A DNA stretch of 64,000 nt. Source: JAATFS01 sp037145635 (GTDB lineage Bacteria; Pseudomonadota; Gammaproteobacteria; Xanthomonadales; Xanthomonadaceae). The notes below the pieces were generated by a model that had not been told where the DNA came from, did not search any database, and saw nothing but the letters and a program-made list of their open reading frames with translations. Below, in pieces: positions 25,423 to 41,555 of this stretch. Position numbers and translations under genes: made by a program. The stretch spans positions 372,001-436,000 of the forward strand of contig JBBCXB010000001.1 in the NCBI GenBank assembly GCA_037145635.1, written 5' to 3'. Positions within the stretch are counted from its first letter, which is position 1, and the number at the start of each line of letters is the position of its first letter.

Positions 25423-26369
25423 CGCGCGGCGCCGGCCTCGATGGCGTCGAACAGCAGGCCGGCGATGTTCAGGCCGAACTGGGCGTCGAGTTCGCGCACG
25501 CAGGTGGGGCTGGTGACGTTGACCTCGGTCAGGTAGTCGCCGATCACGTCCAGGCCGACGAAGCGCATGCCGCGGCGCTTCATCTCCGGGCCGACCTGCG
25601 CGGCGATCCAGCGGTCGCGCTCGCTCAGCGGGCGGCCCTCGCCGCGGCCGCCGGCGGCCAGGTTGCCGCGGAACTCGTCGCCCTGCGGGATCCGCGCCAG
25701 GCAATAGTCCACCGGTTCGCCGTCGATCAGCAGGATGCGCTTGTCGCCGGCGCTGATGTCGGGGATGAAGCGCTGCGCCAGGGCCAGGGTGCGGCCGCCG
25801 TCGGTGAGCGTCTCCAGGATCACGTTGAGGTTGGGGTCGCCGCTGCCGCTGCGGAAGATCGAGCGCCCGCCCATGCCGTCCAGCGGCTTGAGCACGGCCT
25901 GGCCGTGGCCGAGCACGAACGCCTTGAGCGCGGCCGCGTCGCGGCTGACCAGGGTCGGCGGGCAGCACTGCGGGAACAGCAGCGCGGCCAGCTTCTCGTT
26001 GAAGTCGCGCAGCCCCTGCGGGTCGTTGACGACCTGGGCGCCGGCGCGCTGGGCCACGCTCAGCACGTGGGTGTCGTAGACGAACTCGGCGTCGACCGGC
26101 GGGTCCTTGCGCATCAGCACCACCTGCCCGGGCCCGAAGTCGCGCGGGGCGAACTCGCCCAGGGTGAACCAGCCGGCGGGGTCGTCGCGCACCTGCAGCG
26201 GGGCCATGTCGGCCTGGGCCCGGCCTTCGCGCAGGCCGAGTCCGCCGGGGCGCACGTACAGCAGGCGGTGGCCGCGGCGCTGGGCCTCCAGCAGCATGGC
26301 GAAGGTGGTGTCTTTGGCGATCTTGATGGCGGCGATGGGATCCATCACCACGATGACGTCGAACGGCAT
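25419..26369 (-). CDS. gshB: Glutathione synthetase
   Basis: The 316-residue ATP-grasp enzyme joins gamma-glutamylcysteine to glycine. The start MPFDVIVVMDPIAAIKIAKD is the classical GshB N-terminus, and the rest has RKDPPVDAEFVYDTH, KPLDGMGGRSIFR (ATP-binding loop), GDKRILLIDGEPVDYCLARI and DYLTEVNVTSPTC near the end. The ATG at 26367-26369 is the canonical start; a longer open frame upstream has no family support. It is divergent from the pilG operon and overlaps tonB by 4 bp. Confidence 0.95.
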   Translation of the reverse strand: MPFDVIVVMDPIAAIKIAKDTTFAMLLEAQRRGHRLLYVRPGGLGLREGRAQADMAPLQVRDDPAGWFTLGEFAPRDFGPGQVVLMRKDPPVDAEFVYDTHVLSVAQRAGAQVVNDPQGLRDFNEKLAALLFPQCCPPTLVSRDAAALKAFVLGHGQAVLKPLDGMGGRSIFRSGSGDPNLNVILETLTDGGRTLALAQRFIPDISAGDKRILLIDGEPVDYCLARIPQGDEFRGNLAAGGRGEGRPLSERDRWIAAQVGPEMKRRGMRFVGLDVIGDYLTEVNVTSPTCVRELDAQFGLNIAGLLFDAIEAGAAR

Positions 26370-26528
26370 GGTCTGACCCTGGAGAACAGGCTGTCGATGG
26401 TAACGGCTGGCGCCGCCGATGGCGCGTTCCGGCGCCCGCCGCCTGCGCGCGGACCGGCCCGGACCGGGGCCGCGACGGGCGGGCCGCGGCCGGAGCGGCC
26501 CGCGGGACGGGCACCACGGTTTTCGCCC

Positions 26529-26559
26529 TTGACAGCCTTGGCGGGTCTTGGGATATACA
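26529..26559 (+). promoter_or_regulatory. Sigma70-like promoter of the pilG operon
   Basis: A perfect -35 box TTGACA (26529-26534) is followed by GATATA at a 17-bp spacing or TATACA at 19 bp (within 26552-26559). It stands in a local drop of GC content and would start transcription about 50 bases before pilG, with no competing gene in between. Confidence 0.6.
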
Positions 26560-26615
26560 TGTCGTTTCGTAGCGGCGTCGGAAGGGATGAATCGTCGCGC
26601 GCCCGGGGAATTTGA

Positions 26616-27017
26616 ATGACTGAAAACATTGCTGCGGGTGGGGAGCTCGCAGGACTCAGGGTGATGGTCATCGACGATTCGAAGACCATTCGCCGCACCG
26701 CCGAAACGCTGCTCAAACGCGAGGGGTGCGAGGTCGTGACGGCGACCGACGGCTTCGAGGCGCTGGCCAAGATCGCCGACCGGCAGCCGCAGATCATTTT
26801 CGTCGACATCATGATGCCGCGTCTGGATGGGTACCAGACCTGCGCGCTGATCAAGGGCAACCAGCTGTTCAAGTCGACGCCGGTGATCATGCTCTCGTCC
26901 AAGGATGGCCTGTTCGACAAGGCACGCGGCCGCATCGTCGGCTCCGAGCACTATCTCACCAAGCCATTCACCCGCGAAGAACTGCTGAGCGCCATCCGCA
27001 CATACGTCAACGCCTGA
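26616..27017 (+). CDS. pilG: Twitching motility response regulator PilG
   Basis: This 133-residue single-domain CheY-like receiver has MVIDDSKTIRRTAETLLKRE at the N-terminus. The phosphoacceptor Asp is in IIFVDIMMPRLDGYQT, the conserved Thr/Ser in IMLSSKDG and the Lys in YLTKPF. In the Pil-Chp system PilG is phosphorylated by ChpA and drives pilus extension, by family knowledge. It is the first gene of the pilG-H-I-J-chpA-B-C operon and lies about 50 bases after a strong promoter. No output domain is attached. Confidence 0.95.
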   Translation: MTENIAAGGELAGLRVMVIDDSKTIRRTAETLLKREGCEVVTATDGFEALAKIADRQPQIIFVDIMMPRLDGYQTCALIKGNQLFKSTPVIMLSSKDGLFDKARGRIVGSEHYLTKPFTREELLSAIRTYVNA

Positions 27018-27034
27018 CCAGGGGGAAAGGCACA

Positions 27035-27397
27035 ATGGCTCGAATCTTGTTGATCGAGGACTCACCGACCGACCGGGCGGTCTTCAGTCAATGGCTGGAG
27101 AAGGCCGGCCACCAGGTGGTCACCACCGACAACGCCGAGGAGGGCCTGGAGCTCATCCGCCGGCAGGCGCCGGACCTGGTGCTGATGGACGTGGTGCTGC
27201 CCGGCATGAGCGGCTTCCAGGCCACCCGGGCGATGGCGCGCGACGAGGCGACCCGGCACATCCCGGTGCTGATCGTCAGCACCAAGAGCATGGAGACCGA
27301 CAAGGCGTGGGGGCTGCGGCAGGGGGCCGCGGGCTACATCGTCAAGCCGCCGCGCGAGGACGACCTGATCGCGCGCATCCAGCAGCTGGTGGGCTGA
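27035..27397 (+). CDS. pilH: Twitching motility response regulator PilH
   Basis: The 120-residue receiver domain has ARILLIEDSPTDRAVFSQWL at the start, the phosphoacceptor in LVLMDVVLPGMSGFQA, and VSTKSMETDKAWGLRQGA with the Lys in YIVKPP. PilH is the second CheY-like protein of the Pil-Chp pathway and acts as a counterweight or phosphate sink to PilG. AGGGGGAAAGG just upstream is a strong ribosome binding site. The stop shares one base with the pilI start (TGATG). Confidence 0.94.
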   Translation: MARILLIEDSPTDRAVFSQWLEKAGHQVVTTDNAEEGLELIRRQAPDLVLMDVVLPGMSGFQATRAMARDEATRHIPVLIVSTKSMETDKAWGLRQGAAGYIVKPPREDDLIARIQQLVG

Positions 27398-27927
27398 TGC
27401 GCTCGCCCTTCGACATCCTCGAGGCCTACGAGCGGCGCAGCCTGGCGCATGCCACCCAGCTGCCGGAGCGGCAGTTCGCCGCCGACATCTGGCGCGGGGT
27501 CGGCTACCGCGTGGGGACGCGGCGGCTGGTCTCCGACTTCCGCGAGGTGGTCGAGATCGTGCCGATGCCGCCGGTCACCCCGGTGCCCGGCGCGCAGCCA
27601 TGGCTGCTGGGCGTGGGCAACCTGCGCGGCAACCTGTTCCCGGTGGTGGACCTCAAGCAGTTCATGGAGGGCCGGCGCACCGTGCTGCACGAAGGCCAGC
27701 GCGTGCTGATCATGCGCCAGAGCGGCGGCGACGTCGCCCTGACCATCGACGAGCTCTACGGCCAGCGCAGCTTCGACGGCGCGCAGGCGGTGGAGCCGGG
27801 CGAGCTGGCCCAGGGCCGCTACGCGCACTTCATCGACCGCGCCTTCCGCAGCGACACCCAGGACTGGGGCGTGTTCTCCCTGTCGCTGCTGTCGCGCACC
27901 CCCGAATTCAGGCAGGCCGCGGCCTGA
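27397..27927 (+). CDS. pilI: CheW-like adaptor PilI
   Basis: The 176-residue protein is a CheW-type coupling protein linking the PilJ receptor to the ChpA kinase. The CheW domain spans about residues 35-170 and shows GVGNLRGNLFPVVDLKQFM and RVLIMRQSGGDVALTIDELY. Its start overlaps the pilH stop, so reinitiation is likely. The gene sits in the usual order G-H-I-J-chpA. Confidence 0.92.
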   Translation: MRSPFDILEAYERRSLAHATQLPERQFAADIWRGVGYRVGTRRLVSDFREVVEIVPMPPVTPVPGAQPWLLGVGNLRGNLFPVVDLKQFMEGRRTVLHEGQRVLIMRQSGGDVALTIDELYGQRSFDGAQAVEPGELAQGRYAHFIDRAFRSDTQDWGVFSLSLLSRTPEFRQAAA

Positions 27928-27964
27928 GTCGCCGCCGTCCCGCATCAAAGACCGAGGTCGAACC

Positions 27965-30001
27965 ATGAGTACCGCTCCGGACGCCCGCAAGACCCACAAG
28001 CTCGGCAGTGTGAGCACCAGTTTCTGGCTGGGCCTGCTGGTGCTGTCGATGATCGTGTTCGGTGCCAACACCGGTGTGGCGACCTGGCAGGGCAGCCGCC
28101 TGGCCGGCGCCGGCACCGGCGCGGCCGACCTGCAGGTGCTGTCGCAGCAGCTCGCCAACCAGGGCCGCGAGGCGGTGGCCGGCGACGCCAAGGCGTTCGC
28201 CGCGTTCAAGGACACCAAGGGCCGCATCGACGCCACCGTGAGCGAGCTGCAGGGGCGCTACGGCCAGGAGGCCGGCGTGTCCGGCGCGATCACCCAGCTG
28301 CGCGGCACCTGGACCCCGCTGGCCCGCAACGCCGACCAGGTGATCGCCAGCGAGCCGGCGGTGCTGGCCCTGGCCGGCAATGCCGATCGCTTCACCGGCA
28401 GCGTGCCGCAGCTGCAGGCGCAGCTCAACGAGGTGGTGCGCGCGATGACGGTCAGCGGCGCGCCCTCCGCGCAGGTCTTCAACACCCTGCAGCAGGTGGT
28501 GGTCGCCGGCACCATGGCGCGCCGGGTGACCGAGATGCGCGCCGGCGGCAACGGCGCCGCGGCCGCCGGCGATGCGCTGGCACGCGACTCGGTGGTGTTC
28601 AGCCAGATGCTGGAGGGCCTGCGCAGCGGCAATCCGGAGATGGGCATCGCCGCGGTGCGCACGCCCGCGGCGCTGGCGGCGCTGGAGCAGTCGCAGGCCC
28701 TGTGGGCGACGATGAAGCAGGACGTCGACACCATCCTGGCCAGCTCGCACAACCTGTTCGCCGCGCAGTCCTCGGCGGCGGCGCTGACCGCCGGCTCGGG
28801 GCGGATGCTGGACGACAGCAAGAAGCTGTTCGACGCGTTCTCGGCGTTCGGCTCGGCCCGCGACACCCGCCTGTTCCCCAACTTCTGGCTGGGCCTGGTG
28901 TCGGGCTTCCTGGCGCTGGTGTCGATCATCGGCTTCGTCTGGAGCACGGTGCGCGCGCGCTCGCGCGAGCAGGACCTGCGCTACCAGACCCAGGTCGAGT
29001 ACAACAGCCGCAACCAGCAGGCGATCATGCGGCTGCTGGACGAGATCAGCTCGCTCGGCGAGGGCGACCTCACGGTGAAGGCGTCGGTGACCGAGGACAT
29101 GACCGGCGCCATCGCCGACGCCATCAACTACGCGGTGGACGAGTTGCGCCACCTGGTGACGACCATCAACGCCACCTCGGCCAAGGTCGCCGTGTCCACC
29201 GAGGAGACCCAAGCCACGGCGATGCAGCTGGCCGAGGCCGCCGGCCACCAGGCCGACCAGATCACCACCGCCTCCGAGCGCATCAGCGAGATCGCCGCCA
29301 GCATCGAGCAGGTGTCGCGCAACTCCTCCGAGTCGGCGGAAGTGGCGCAGCGCTCGGTGGTCATCGCCGCCGAGGGCGCGGGCGTGGTGCGCGAGACCAT
29401 CCAGGGCATGGACCAGATCCGCGACCAGATCCAGGAGACCTCCAAGCGCATCAAGCGGCTGGGCGAGTCCTCGCAGGAGATCGGCTCGATCGTCGAACTG
29501 ATCAACGACATCTCCGAACAGACCAACATCCTGGCGCTCAACGCGGCGGTGCAGGCGGCCTCGGCGGGCGAGGCCGGCCGCGGCTTCGCGGTGGTGGCCG
29601 ACGAAGTGCAGCGCCTGGCCGAACGCACCTCCGGCGCGACCCGCCGCATCGAGAGCCTGGTGCAGACCATCCAGGCCGACACCAACGAGGCGGTCAGCTC
29701 GATGGAGCAGACCACCTCGGAGGTGGTCTCCGGCGCACGCCTGGCCGAGGACGCGGGCACCGCGCTGACCGAGATCGAGCGCGTGTCCAACGCGCTGAAC
29801 AACCTGATCAAGAACATCTCCATCGCCGCGCACCAGCAGTCCGCGGCGGCGACGGACATCACCCAGACCATGGGCGTGATCCGCCAGATCACCGGGCAGA
29901 CCTCGCAGGGCGCCGGCCAGACCGCCGAGTCGATCGGCCGCCTGGCCGAACTGGCCGCCGACCTGCGCCGCTCGGTCGCCGACTTCAAGCTGCCGGCGTG
30001 A
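27965..30001 (+). CDS. pilJ: Methyl-accepting chemotaxis protein PilJ
   Basis: The 678-residue receptor has a first membrane segment at about residues 20-42 (FWLGLLVLSMIVFGA) and a large Ala/Gln-rich helical periplasmic domain with two PilJ-type repeats. A second membrane segment (about 303-323, FWLGLVSGFLALVSIIGFVW) follows, then a HAMP-like linker and a cytoplasmic signalling domain. The hairpin tip is present (about 515-545, ISEQTNILALNAAVQAASAG). PilJ senses surface contact or pilin state and controls ChpA. It is preceded by a 37-bp gap with a weak ribosome binding site. Confidence 0.93.
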   Translation: MSTAPDARKTHKLGSVSTSFWLGLLVLSMIVFGANTGVATWQGSRLAGAGTGAADLQVLSQQLANQGREAVAGDAKAFAAFKDTKGRIDATVSELQGRYGQEAGVSGAITQLRGTWTPLARNADQVIASEPAVLALAGNADRFTGSVPQLQAQLNEVVRAMTVSGAPSAQVFNTLQQVVVAGTMARRVTEMRAGGNGAAAAGDALARDSVVFSQMLEGLRSGNPEMGIAAVRTPAALAALEQSQALWATMKQDVDTILASSHNLFAAQSSAAALTAGSGRMLDDSKKLFDAFSAFGSARDTRLFPNFWLGLVSGFLALVSIIGFVWSTVRARSREQDLRYQTQVEYNSRNQQAIMRLLDEISSLGEGDLTVKASVTEDMTGAIADAINYAVDELRHLVTTINATSAKVAVSTEETQATAMQLAEAAGHQADQITTASERISEIAASIEQVSRNSSESAEVAQRSVVIAAEGAGVVRETIQGMDQIRDQIQETSKRIKRLGESSQEIGSIVELINDISEQTNILALNAAVQAASAGEAGRGFAVVADEVQRLAERTSGATRRIESLVQTIQADTNEAVSSMEQTTSEVVSGARLAEDAGTALTEIERVSNALNNLIKNISIAAHQQSAAATDITQTMGVIRQITGQTSQGAGQTAESIGRLAELAADLRRSVADFKLPA

Positions 30002-30113
30002 ACGCAGTCCGGTCCAGGGAGGAGAGAGAGCCGATGACGCGTTGCGCCGGATCGATGCAGCACAGGCCCGCCGCGCGGTCGCGCATGGCCGCGGCCGAGG
30101 GGAGGGGACGGCG

Positions 30114-37536
<7,423 letters not shown>

Positions 37537-37550
<14 letters not shown>

Positions 37551-38775
37551 CGAAATCCCGGGCACGCCGGTGGCGTTGCTGGGGCGTGCCGGCCCGGCGC
37601 GCGAGCGCCTGCGCGAAGCGCTCGCGCTGGCCGGCGCCCAGATCGTGCTGGAGGACGACCCGGCCGCGGTCGACGCGCAGACCCTGTCCGATGCCGGGCC
37701 GACCGCGGTGCTGGTGGCGCTGGAACCGGCCATCGAGGATGCGCTCGAGGCGCTGGAGCCGGCGCTGGCACTGCCCGGCGTGACCGTGATCTTCGACGAG
37801 GCCGACCTGGCCGTGCGACGCGAAGGCTGGGAAGCGCAGCGCTGGGCCCGCCACCTGGCCGCCAAGCTGCACGGCCACGGCAACGTGCTGCCGCCGGGGG
37901 CCGAGAGCGAGGCGCCGCCGCAGCCCGAACCGGGCCGCCCGCTGGCCCCGCCCGCGCAGGCGCCCGAGCTGCCGCTGGACCTGCACCTGGAGGCCGCCGC
38001 CGCGGCGCTGGACGCGGTGCCGGGCGATGCCCTGTTCGAGGCGCCGCGTGCGCCGGCCCCGCCGCCTGCGGAGGCCGGTTCCGGCCGCCCGGACAACGGC
38101 GTCGCCCCGGCGCTGGGCGACTCCAGCACCTGGGGCCTGGTCGACGACGTCGCCGTGGTCACCCGCACCCGTACCGAGCCCGACCTGTCGCGGCTGTCGA
38201 CCGGCGGGCTGTCGCTGGTGGACCTCGAATCCGGCGTGCCCGAGACCGACGCGGTCGGCGCGGTCCTGGTCGTCGCCGGCATCGGCGGGCCGGACGCGAT
38301 CCGGCGCCTGCTGGCGGCACTGCCGGCCACGTTCCCGCGCGCGGTGCTGGTGCGCATGGCGCTGGACGGCGGGCAGTACGGCAACCTCGTGCGCCAGATG
38401 GGCCGGGTCTCGGCGCTGCCGGTGGAACTGGCCGCGCTCGGCGCCGCGGTCGTTCCCGGCACGGTCTACGTGCTGTCCGACGACCTCGGCCTGCGCGTGC
38501 GCGACGCCACCCTGGGCTTCGTCGCCGGCGGTGCCGCCGCGGACCTGGTGACCGCGCTGCCTGCGGCCGACAGCGCGGTGCTGATGCTCAGCGGCGCCAG
38601 CGACGCGCTGGTCGACGACGTGCTCGCCCTGGCCGCGCAGGGCGCCTGGGTCGCCGGGCAGGCGAGCGACGGCTGCTACGATCCGGCCGCCGCCGCCCGG
38701 CTGGCGCGGCAGGGCGCCGCGTCGGGCGACCCGGCGCAGCTGGCGCAGGCGCTCGCGCAGCGCTGGCCGGCGTGA
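37537..38775 (+). CDS. chpB: CheB-like protein of the Pil-Chp cluster, probably catalytically degenerate
   Basis: The 412-residue protein occupies the chpB position after chpA. The N-terminal part (1-110) resembles a receiver fold but lacks a clear phosphoacceptor. The middle (125-215) is a Pro/Ala linker. The C-terminal part (about 238-412) aligns by eye with the CheB methylesterase domain: VLVVAGIGGPDAIRRLLAAL stands where CheB has the GASTGG serine loop, FPRAVLVRMALDGGQ where it has the QHM histidine, and LMLSGASDALVDD where it has the catalytic Asp (here D356). The catalytic Ser appears to be Gly248 and the His Met274. If that alignment holds, it cannot demethylate PilJ. GTG start at 37537, overlapping chpA. 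Confidence 0.7.
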
Positions 38776-38815
38776 GCGCGCTGCCGGCCCACCCCACACG
38801 ATCGGAATACACGCC

Positions 38816-39289
38816 ATGAGCTATGCCAGCAACGACGAGATCCGCGGCGTCCTGATCCAGGCGGGTCAGGAACGCGTGCTGCTGCCGAACGCGACCGTCG
38901 CCGAAGTGATGTCGCGCGTGCCGGTGGAACCGCTGGCCGACGTGCCGCGCTGGCTGGTCGGGCAGATCGCCTGGTACGGCTGGAAGGTGCCGCTGCTGTC
39001 GTTCGCACGCTTCAGCGGGCAGGGCGAGGATGCGGCCGCCGCCAACAAGGTCATCGTGCTGAAGGCGCTCGGCGGCAACCCGGCGCTGCCGTACTTCGCG
39101 CTGCTGACCGCCTCGTTCCCGCAGCTGATCTCGGTGCCGCGCGACGGCCTGCTCGCCGATGCCTCCGAGGACGCGCTGCCCGGGGGCGTGCACATGCGCG
39201 TACTGCTGGGCGAGCAGAGCGCGCTGCTGCCGGACCTGGATGCGATCGAGGCCGAACTGGCGCGGGTGTGGGCGGCCGAAGCCGCCTAG
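38816..39289 (+). CDS. chpC: CheW-like protein ChpC
   Basis: The 157-residue protein has a single CheW-like domain (VLIQAGQERVLLPNATVAEV, WLVGQIAWYGWKVPLLSFAR). In the Pil-Chp system ChpC is the second CheW homologue and may link additional receptors to ChpA. It follows the CheB-like gene after 40 bp and closes the operon. An unremarkable gap of about 340 bp follows. Confidence 0.85.
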   Translation: MSYASNDEIRGVLIQAGQERVLLPNATVAEVMSRVPVEPLADVPRWLVGQIAWYGWKVPLLSFARFSGQGEDAAAANKVIVLKALGGNPALPYFALLTASFPQLISVPRDGLLADASEDALPGGVHMRVLLGEQSALLPDLDAIEAELARVWAAEAA

Positions 39290-39632
39290 TCCGCCAGGGC
39301 GGCGTAGCGAGCTGCGCGGTGCCGCCGCGCCGCCGGGAAGACCCTGCCATGCCGCCGCCGGCGGCTGCCCGCGCGGCGTCGCGCCGCAGGCGGGGCCGCG
39401 TAGGCGCGGCAGCAGCGCGTGCGGCCCGGCCCGGTCTGGTCCGTAAAGACGCGAGCGGACCTGCCGTCCGCGCCGCGGACACGCCGGCGCGCATCGCGGT
39501 CTCCTGCAATGTGCCGATATCCGCGGCGAGGTGCAGCCCGGGCCGGTTTATCGCCCACGCCGCCTGCCGCATGATGGACGCCGCCCGCGCTTCGCGCGTG
39601 CGCTGTCCCCACCTGCCGATGGAGCCCTGCCG
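39290..39632. other. Gap between the pil-chp operon and the glycosylasparaginase gene
   Basis: Very GC-rich, with short open frames of arginine-rich, biased composition that I do not believe. No terminator with a T-tract, promoter consensus or repeat stands out. Confidence 0.5.
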
Positions 39633-40688
39633 ATGACCGAACGCCGCCACTTCCTCAAGACCGCCGCGCTCGGCGCGCTCGCCAGCGGGCTCGGTGGGCT
39701 CGGCCTGCGCGCGCAGGCCGCAGCGCCGAGGCCGCAGGTGCCGGCGCTGCCGCGCGGTGCCGCGCGGGTGGTGTCGACCTGGGACTTCGGCGTGGCCGCC
39801 AACCAGGCGGCCTGGTCGGTGCTCGCGGCCGGCGGCCACGCCCTGGACGCGGTGGAGGCCGGGGTGCGGGTGCCGGAGGCCGATCCGGACAACCCGACGG
39901 TCGGCCTGGGCGGCTACCCCGATCGCGACGGCCGGGTGACGCTGGACGCCTGCATCATGGATCACCTCGGCAACTGCGGCGCGGTCGCGGCGATGGAGGA
40001 CATCGTGCACGCGGTCTCGGTCGCGCGCGCGGTGATGGAGAAGACGCCGCACGTGATGCTGGTCGGCGACGGTGCGTTGCAGTTCGCGCTGGCGCAGGGG
40101 TTCGAACGCGCCCGCCTGCTCACGCCGTCGTCGGAGAAGGCGTGGAAGGAATGGCTGAAGACCTCGCGCTACGCGCCCGAGGCCAACGTGGAGAACCGCG
40201 CCTACCAGCGGGGCACGCTGCCCGGCGGCAAGGACAACCACGACACCATCGGCATGCTGGCGCTGGATGCTCACGGCAATCTTTCCGGGGCCTGCACCAC
40301 CAGCGGCATGGCCTGGAAGATGCACGGCCGCGTCGGCGACAGCCCGATCATCGGCGCCGGGCTGTATGTCGACAACGAGGTGGGCGGCGCCACGTCCACC
40401 GGCGTCGGCGAGGAAGTGATCCGCAACGTCGGCAGCTTCGCGGTGGTGGAGATGATGCGCCAGGGCAAGTCGCCGGGCGAGGCCTGCCGCGAGGTGGTGA
40501 TGCGCCTGGTCCGGCGCAAGCCCGAGCTCACGCGCACGCTGCAGGTCGGCTTCCTGGCGATGAACACGCGCGGCGAGGTGGGCGCGTTCTCGATCCAGAA
40601 GGGCTTCAGCTACGCGGTCTGCGATGCCGCGCGCCAGGACCTGCTGCTGCCCGGCGACAGCCACTACCGCCACGAGCCGGCGGCATGA
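39633..40688 (+). CDS. N4-(beta-N-acetylglucosaminyl)-L-asparaginase (glycosylasparaginase), Tat-exported
   Basis: The 351-residue N-terminal nucleophile hydrolase cleaves the bond between Asn and GlcNAc in N-glycopeptides. The autoproteolysis and nucleophile site is the HDTIGM motif with Thr205, as in the Flavobacterium enzyme. GACTTSGMAWKMHGRVGDSP in the beta subunit forms the substrate pocket. The N-terminus carries a twin-arginine signal (TERRHFLKTAALGALASG) pointing to periplasmic export of the folded enzyme. The ATG at 39633 is chosen because this signal starts there; a longer frame upstream was rejected. Its stop overlaps the cutC start by 4 bp. It is functionally linked to the nix cluster nearby. 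Confidence 0.88.
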   Translation: MTERRHFLKTAALGALASGLGGLGLRAQAAAPRPQVPALPRGAARVVSTWDFGVAANQAAWSVLAAGGHALDAVEAGVRVPEADPDNPTVGLGGYPDRDGRVTLDACIMDHLGNCGAVAAMEDIVHAVSVARAVMEKTPHVMLVGDGALQFALAQGFERARLLTPSSEKAWKEWLKTSRYAPEANVENRAYQRGTLPGGKDNHDTIGMLALDAHGNLSGACTTSGMAWKMHGRVGDSPIIGAGLYVDNEVGGATSTGVGEEVIRNVGSFAVVEMMRQGKSPGEACREVVMRLVRRKPELTRTLQVGFLAMNTRGEVGAFSIQKGFSYAVCDAARQDLLLPGDSHYRHEPAA

Positions 40689-41413
40689 GCCCGGCGTACG
40701 CGCTCGAGGTCGCCGCCGACTCGCTGGCCTCTGCCCTGGCCGCGCAGGCCGGCGGCGCCACGCGCGTGGAGCTGTGCGGCGGGCTGGACGGCGGCGGCAC
40801 CACGCCCTCGTTCGGGACCGTGGCGGTGGTGCGCGAGCGGCTGCGCCTCCCGCTGTACGTGCTGATCCGCCCGCGCAGCGGCGACTTCGTGTTCGACGAG
40901 GCCGAGGTGGAGGTGATGCGGCGCGACGTGGAGCAGTGCGTGCGCCTGGGGTGCGACGGCGTGGTGCTCGGCGCGCTGGATGCCGACGGCGCGGTGGACG
41001 CGGCGGCGATGCGCCCGCTGATCGCCGCCGCCGGCCCGCTGGGGGTGACCTTCCACCGCGCCTTCGACCTCAGTGCCGACCCCGTACGTGCGCTGGAAAC
41101 GGTGATCGCGCTCGGCTGCGAGCGGGTGCTGACCTCCGGTGCGCGCGAGAGCGCCGAGCAGGGCGCCGGCCTGATCGCGGCCCTGGTGCGGCAGGCCGGC
41201 GCGCGGTTGAGCGTGATGCCGGGTGCCGGCGTCACCGAGGTAACCCTGCCGGCGCTGCGCGCGGCCACCGGCGCGCACGAGTTCCACGGGTCGCTGCGCA
41301 GTCCGGTCGCCGCGCGTGGTGCGCCGCATCCGCACATCGCCAGCCTCGGCGGCGACCGCCTGCAGACCGATGCCGCGCGCGTGCGGGCGGTGGTGGCCCT
41401 GCTGCAGGGCTGA
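40685..41413 (+). CDS. cutC: CutC family protein
   Basis: The 242-residue TIM-barrel protein shows typical CutC segments: GATRVELCGGLDGGGTTPSFG, LPLYVLIRPRSGDFVFDEAE, GVVLGALDADGAVD and GVTFHRAFDLSADPVRALE. The family was named for copper homeostasis in E. coli, but that role is disputed and no reaction is established. Here it is translationally coupled (ATGA) to glycosylasparaginase and lies among glycosidases rather than metal transporters, which points to a role in carbohydrate or glycopeptide metabolism. There is no signal peptide, so it is cytoplasmic. Confidence 0.88.
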   Translation: MSPAYALEVAADSLASALAAQAGGATRVELCGGLDGGGTTPSFGTVAVVRERLRLPLYVLIRPRSGDFVFDEAEVEVMRRDVEQCVRLGCDGVVLGALDADGAVDAAAMRPLIAAAGPLGVTFHRAFDLSADPVRALETVIALGCERVLTSGARESAEQGAGLIAALVRQAGARLSVMPGAGVTEVTLPALRAATGAHEFHGSLRSPVAARGAPHPHIASLGGDRLQTDAARVRAVVALLQG

Positions 41414-41499
41414 ACCCAGACCGGCGACACCCGTCGCCGGCCCCCGCCGGTCCGCGCGGCCACCGATCCGCGCGGCCACGATCCGCCACCGCACCGCAC

Positions 41500-41555
41500 C
41501 GCCCCCGCCGCCGTAGCGCCGCCGCCGTAGCGCCGCCGCCGTCGCGCCGTCGCCT
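41500..41555. repeat. 14-bp tandem repeat CCGCCGCCGTAGCG, about three copies
   Basis: GTAG/GTCG landmarks at 41513, 41527 and 41541 are exactly 14 bp apart, directly after cutC and up to the sialidase stop codon. Low-complexity CCG-rich sequence. Confidence 0.7.

Noticed and set aside
39286..39636. Small ORFs in the gap before the glycosylasparaginase gene
   Set aside because: Biased Arg/Ala composition, no ribosome binding sites, frames on both strands of similar quality.
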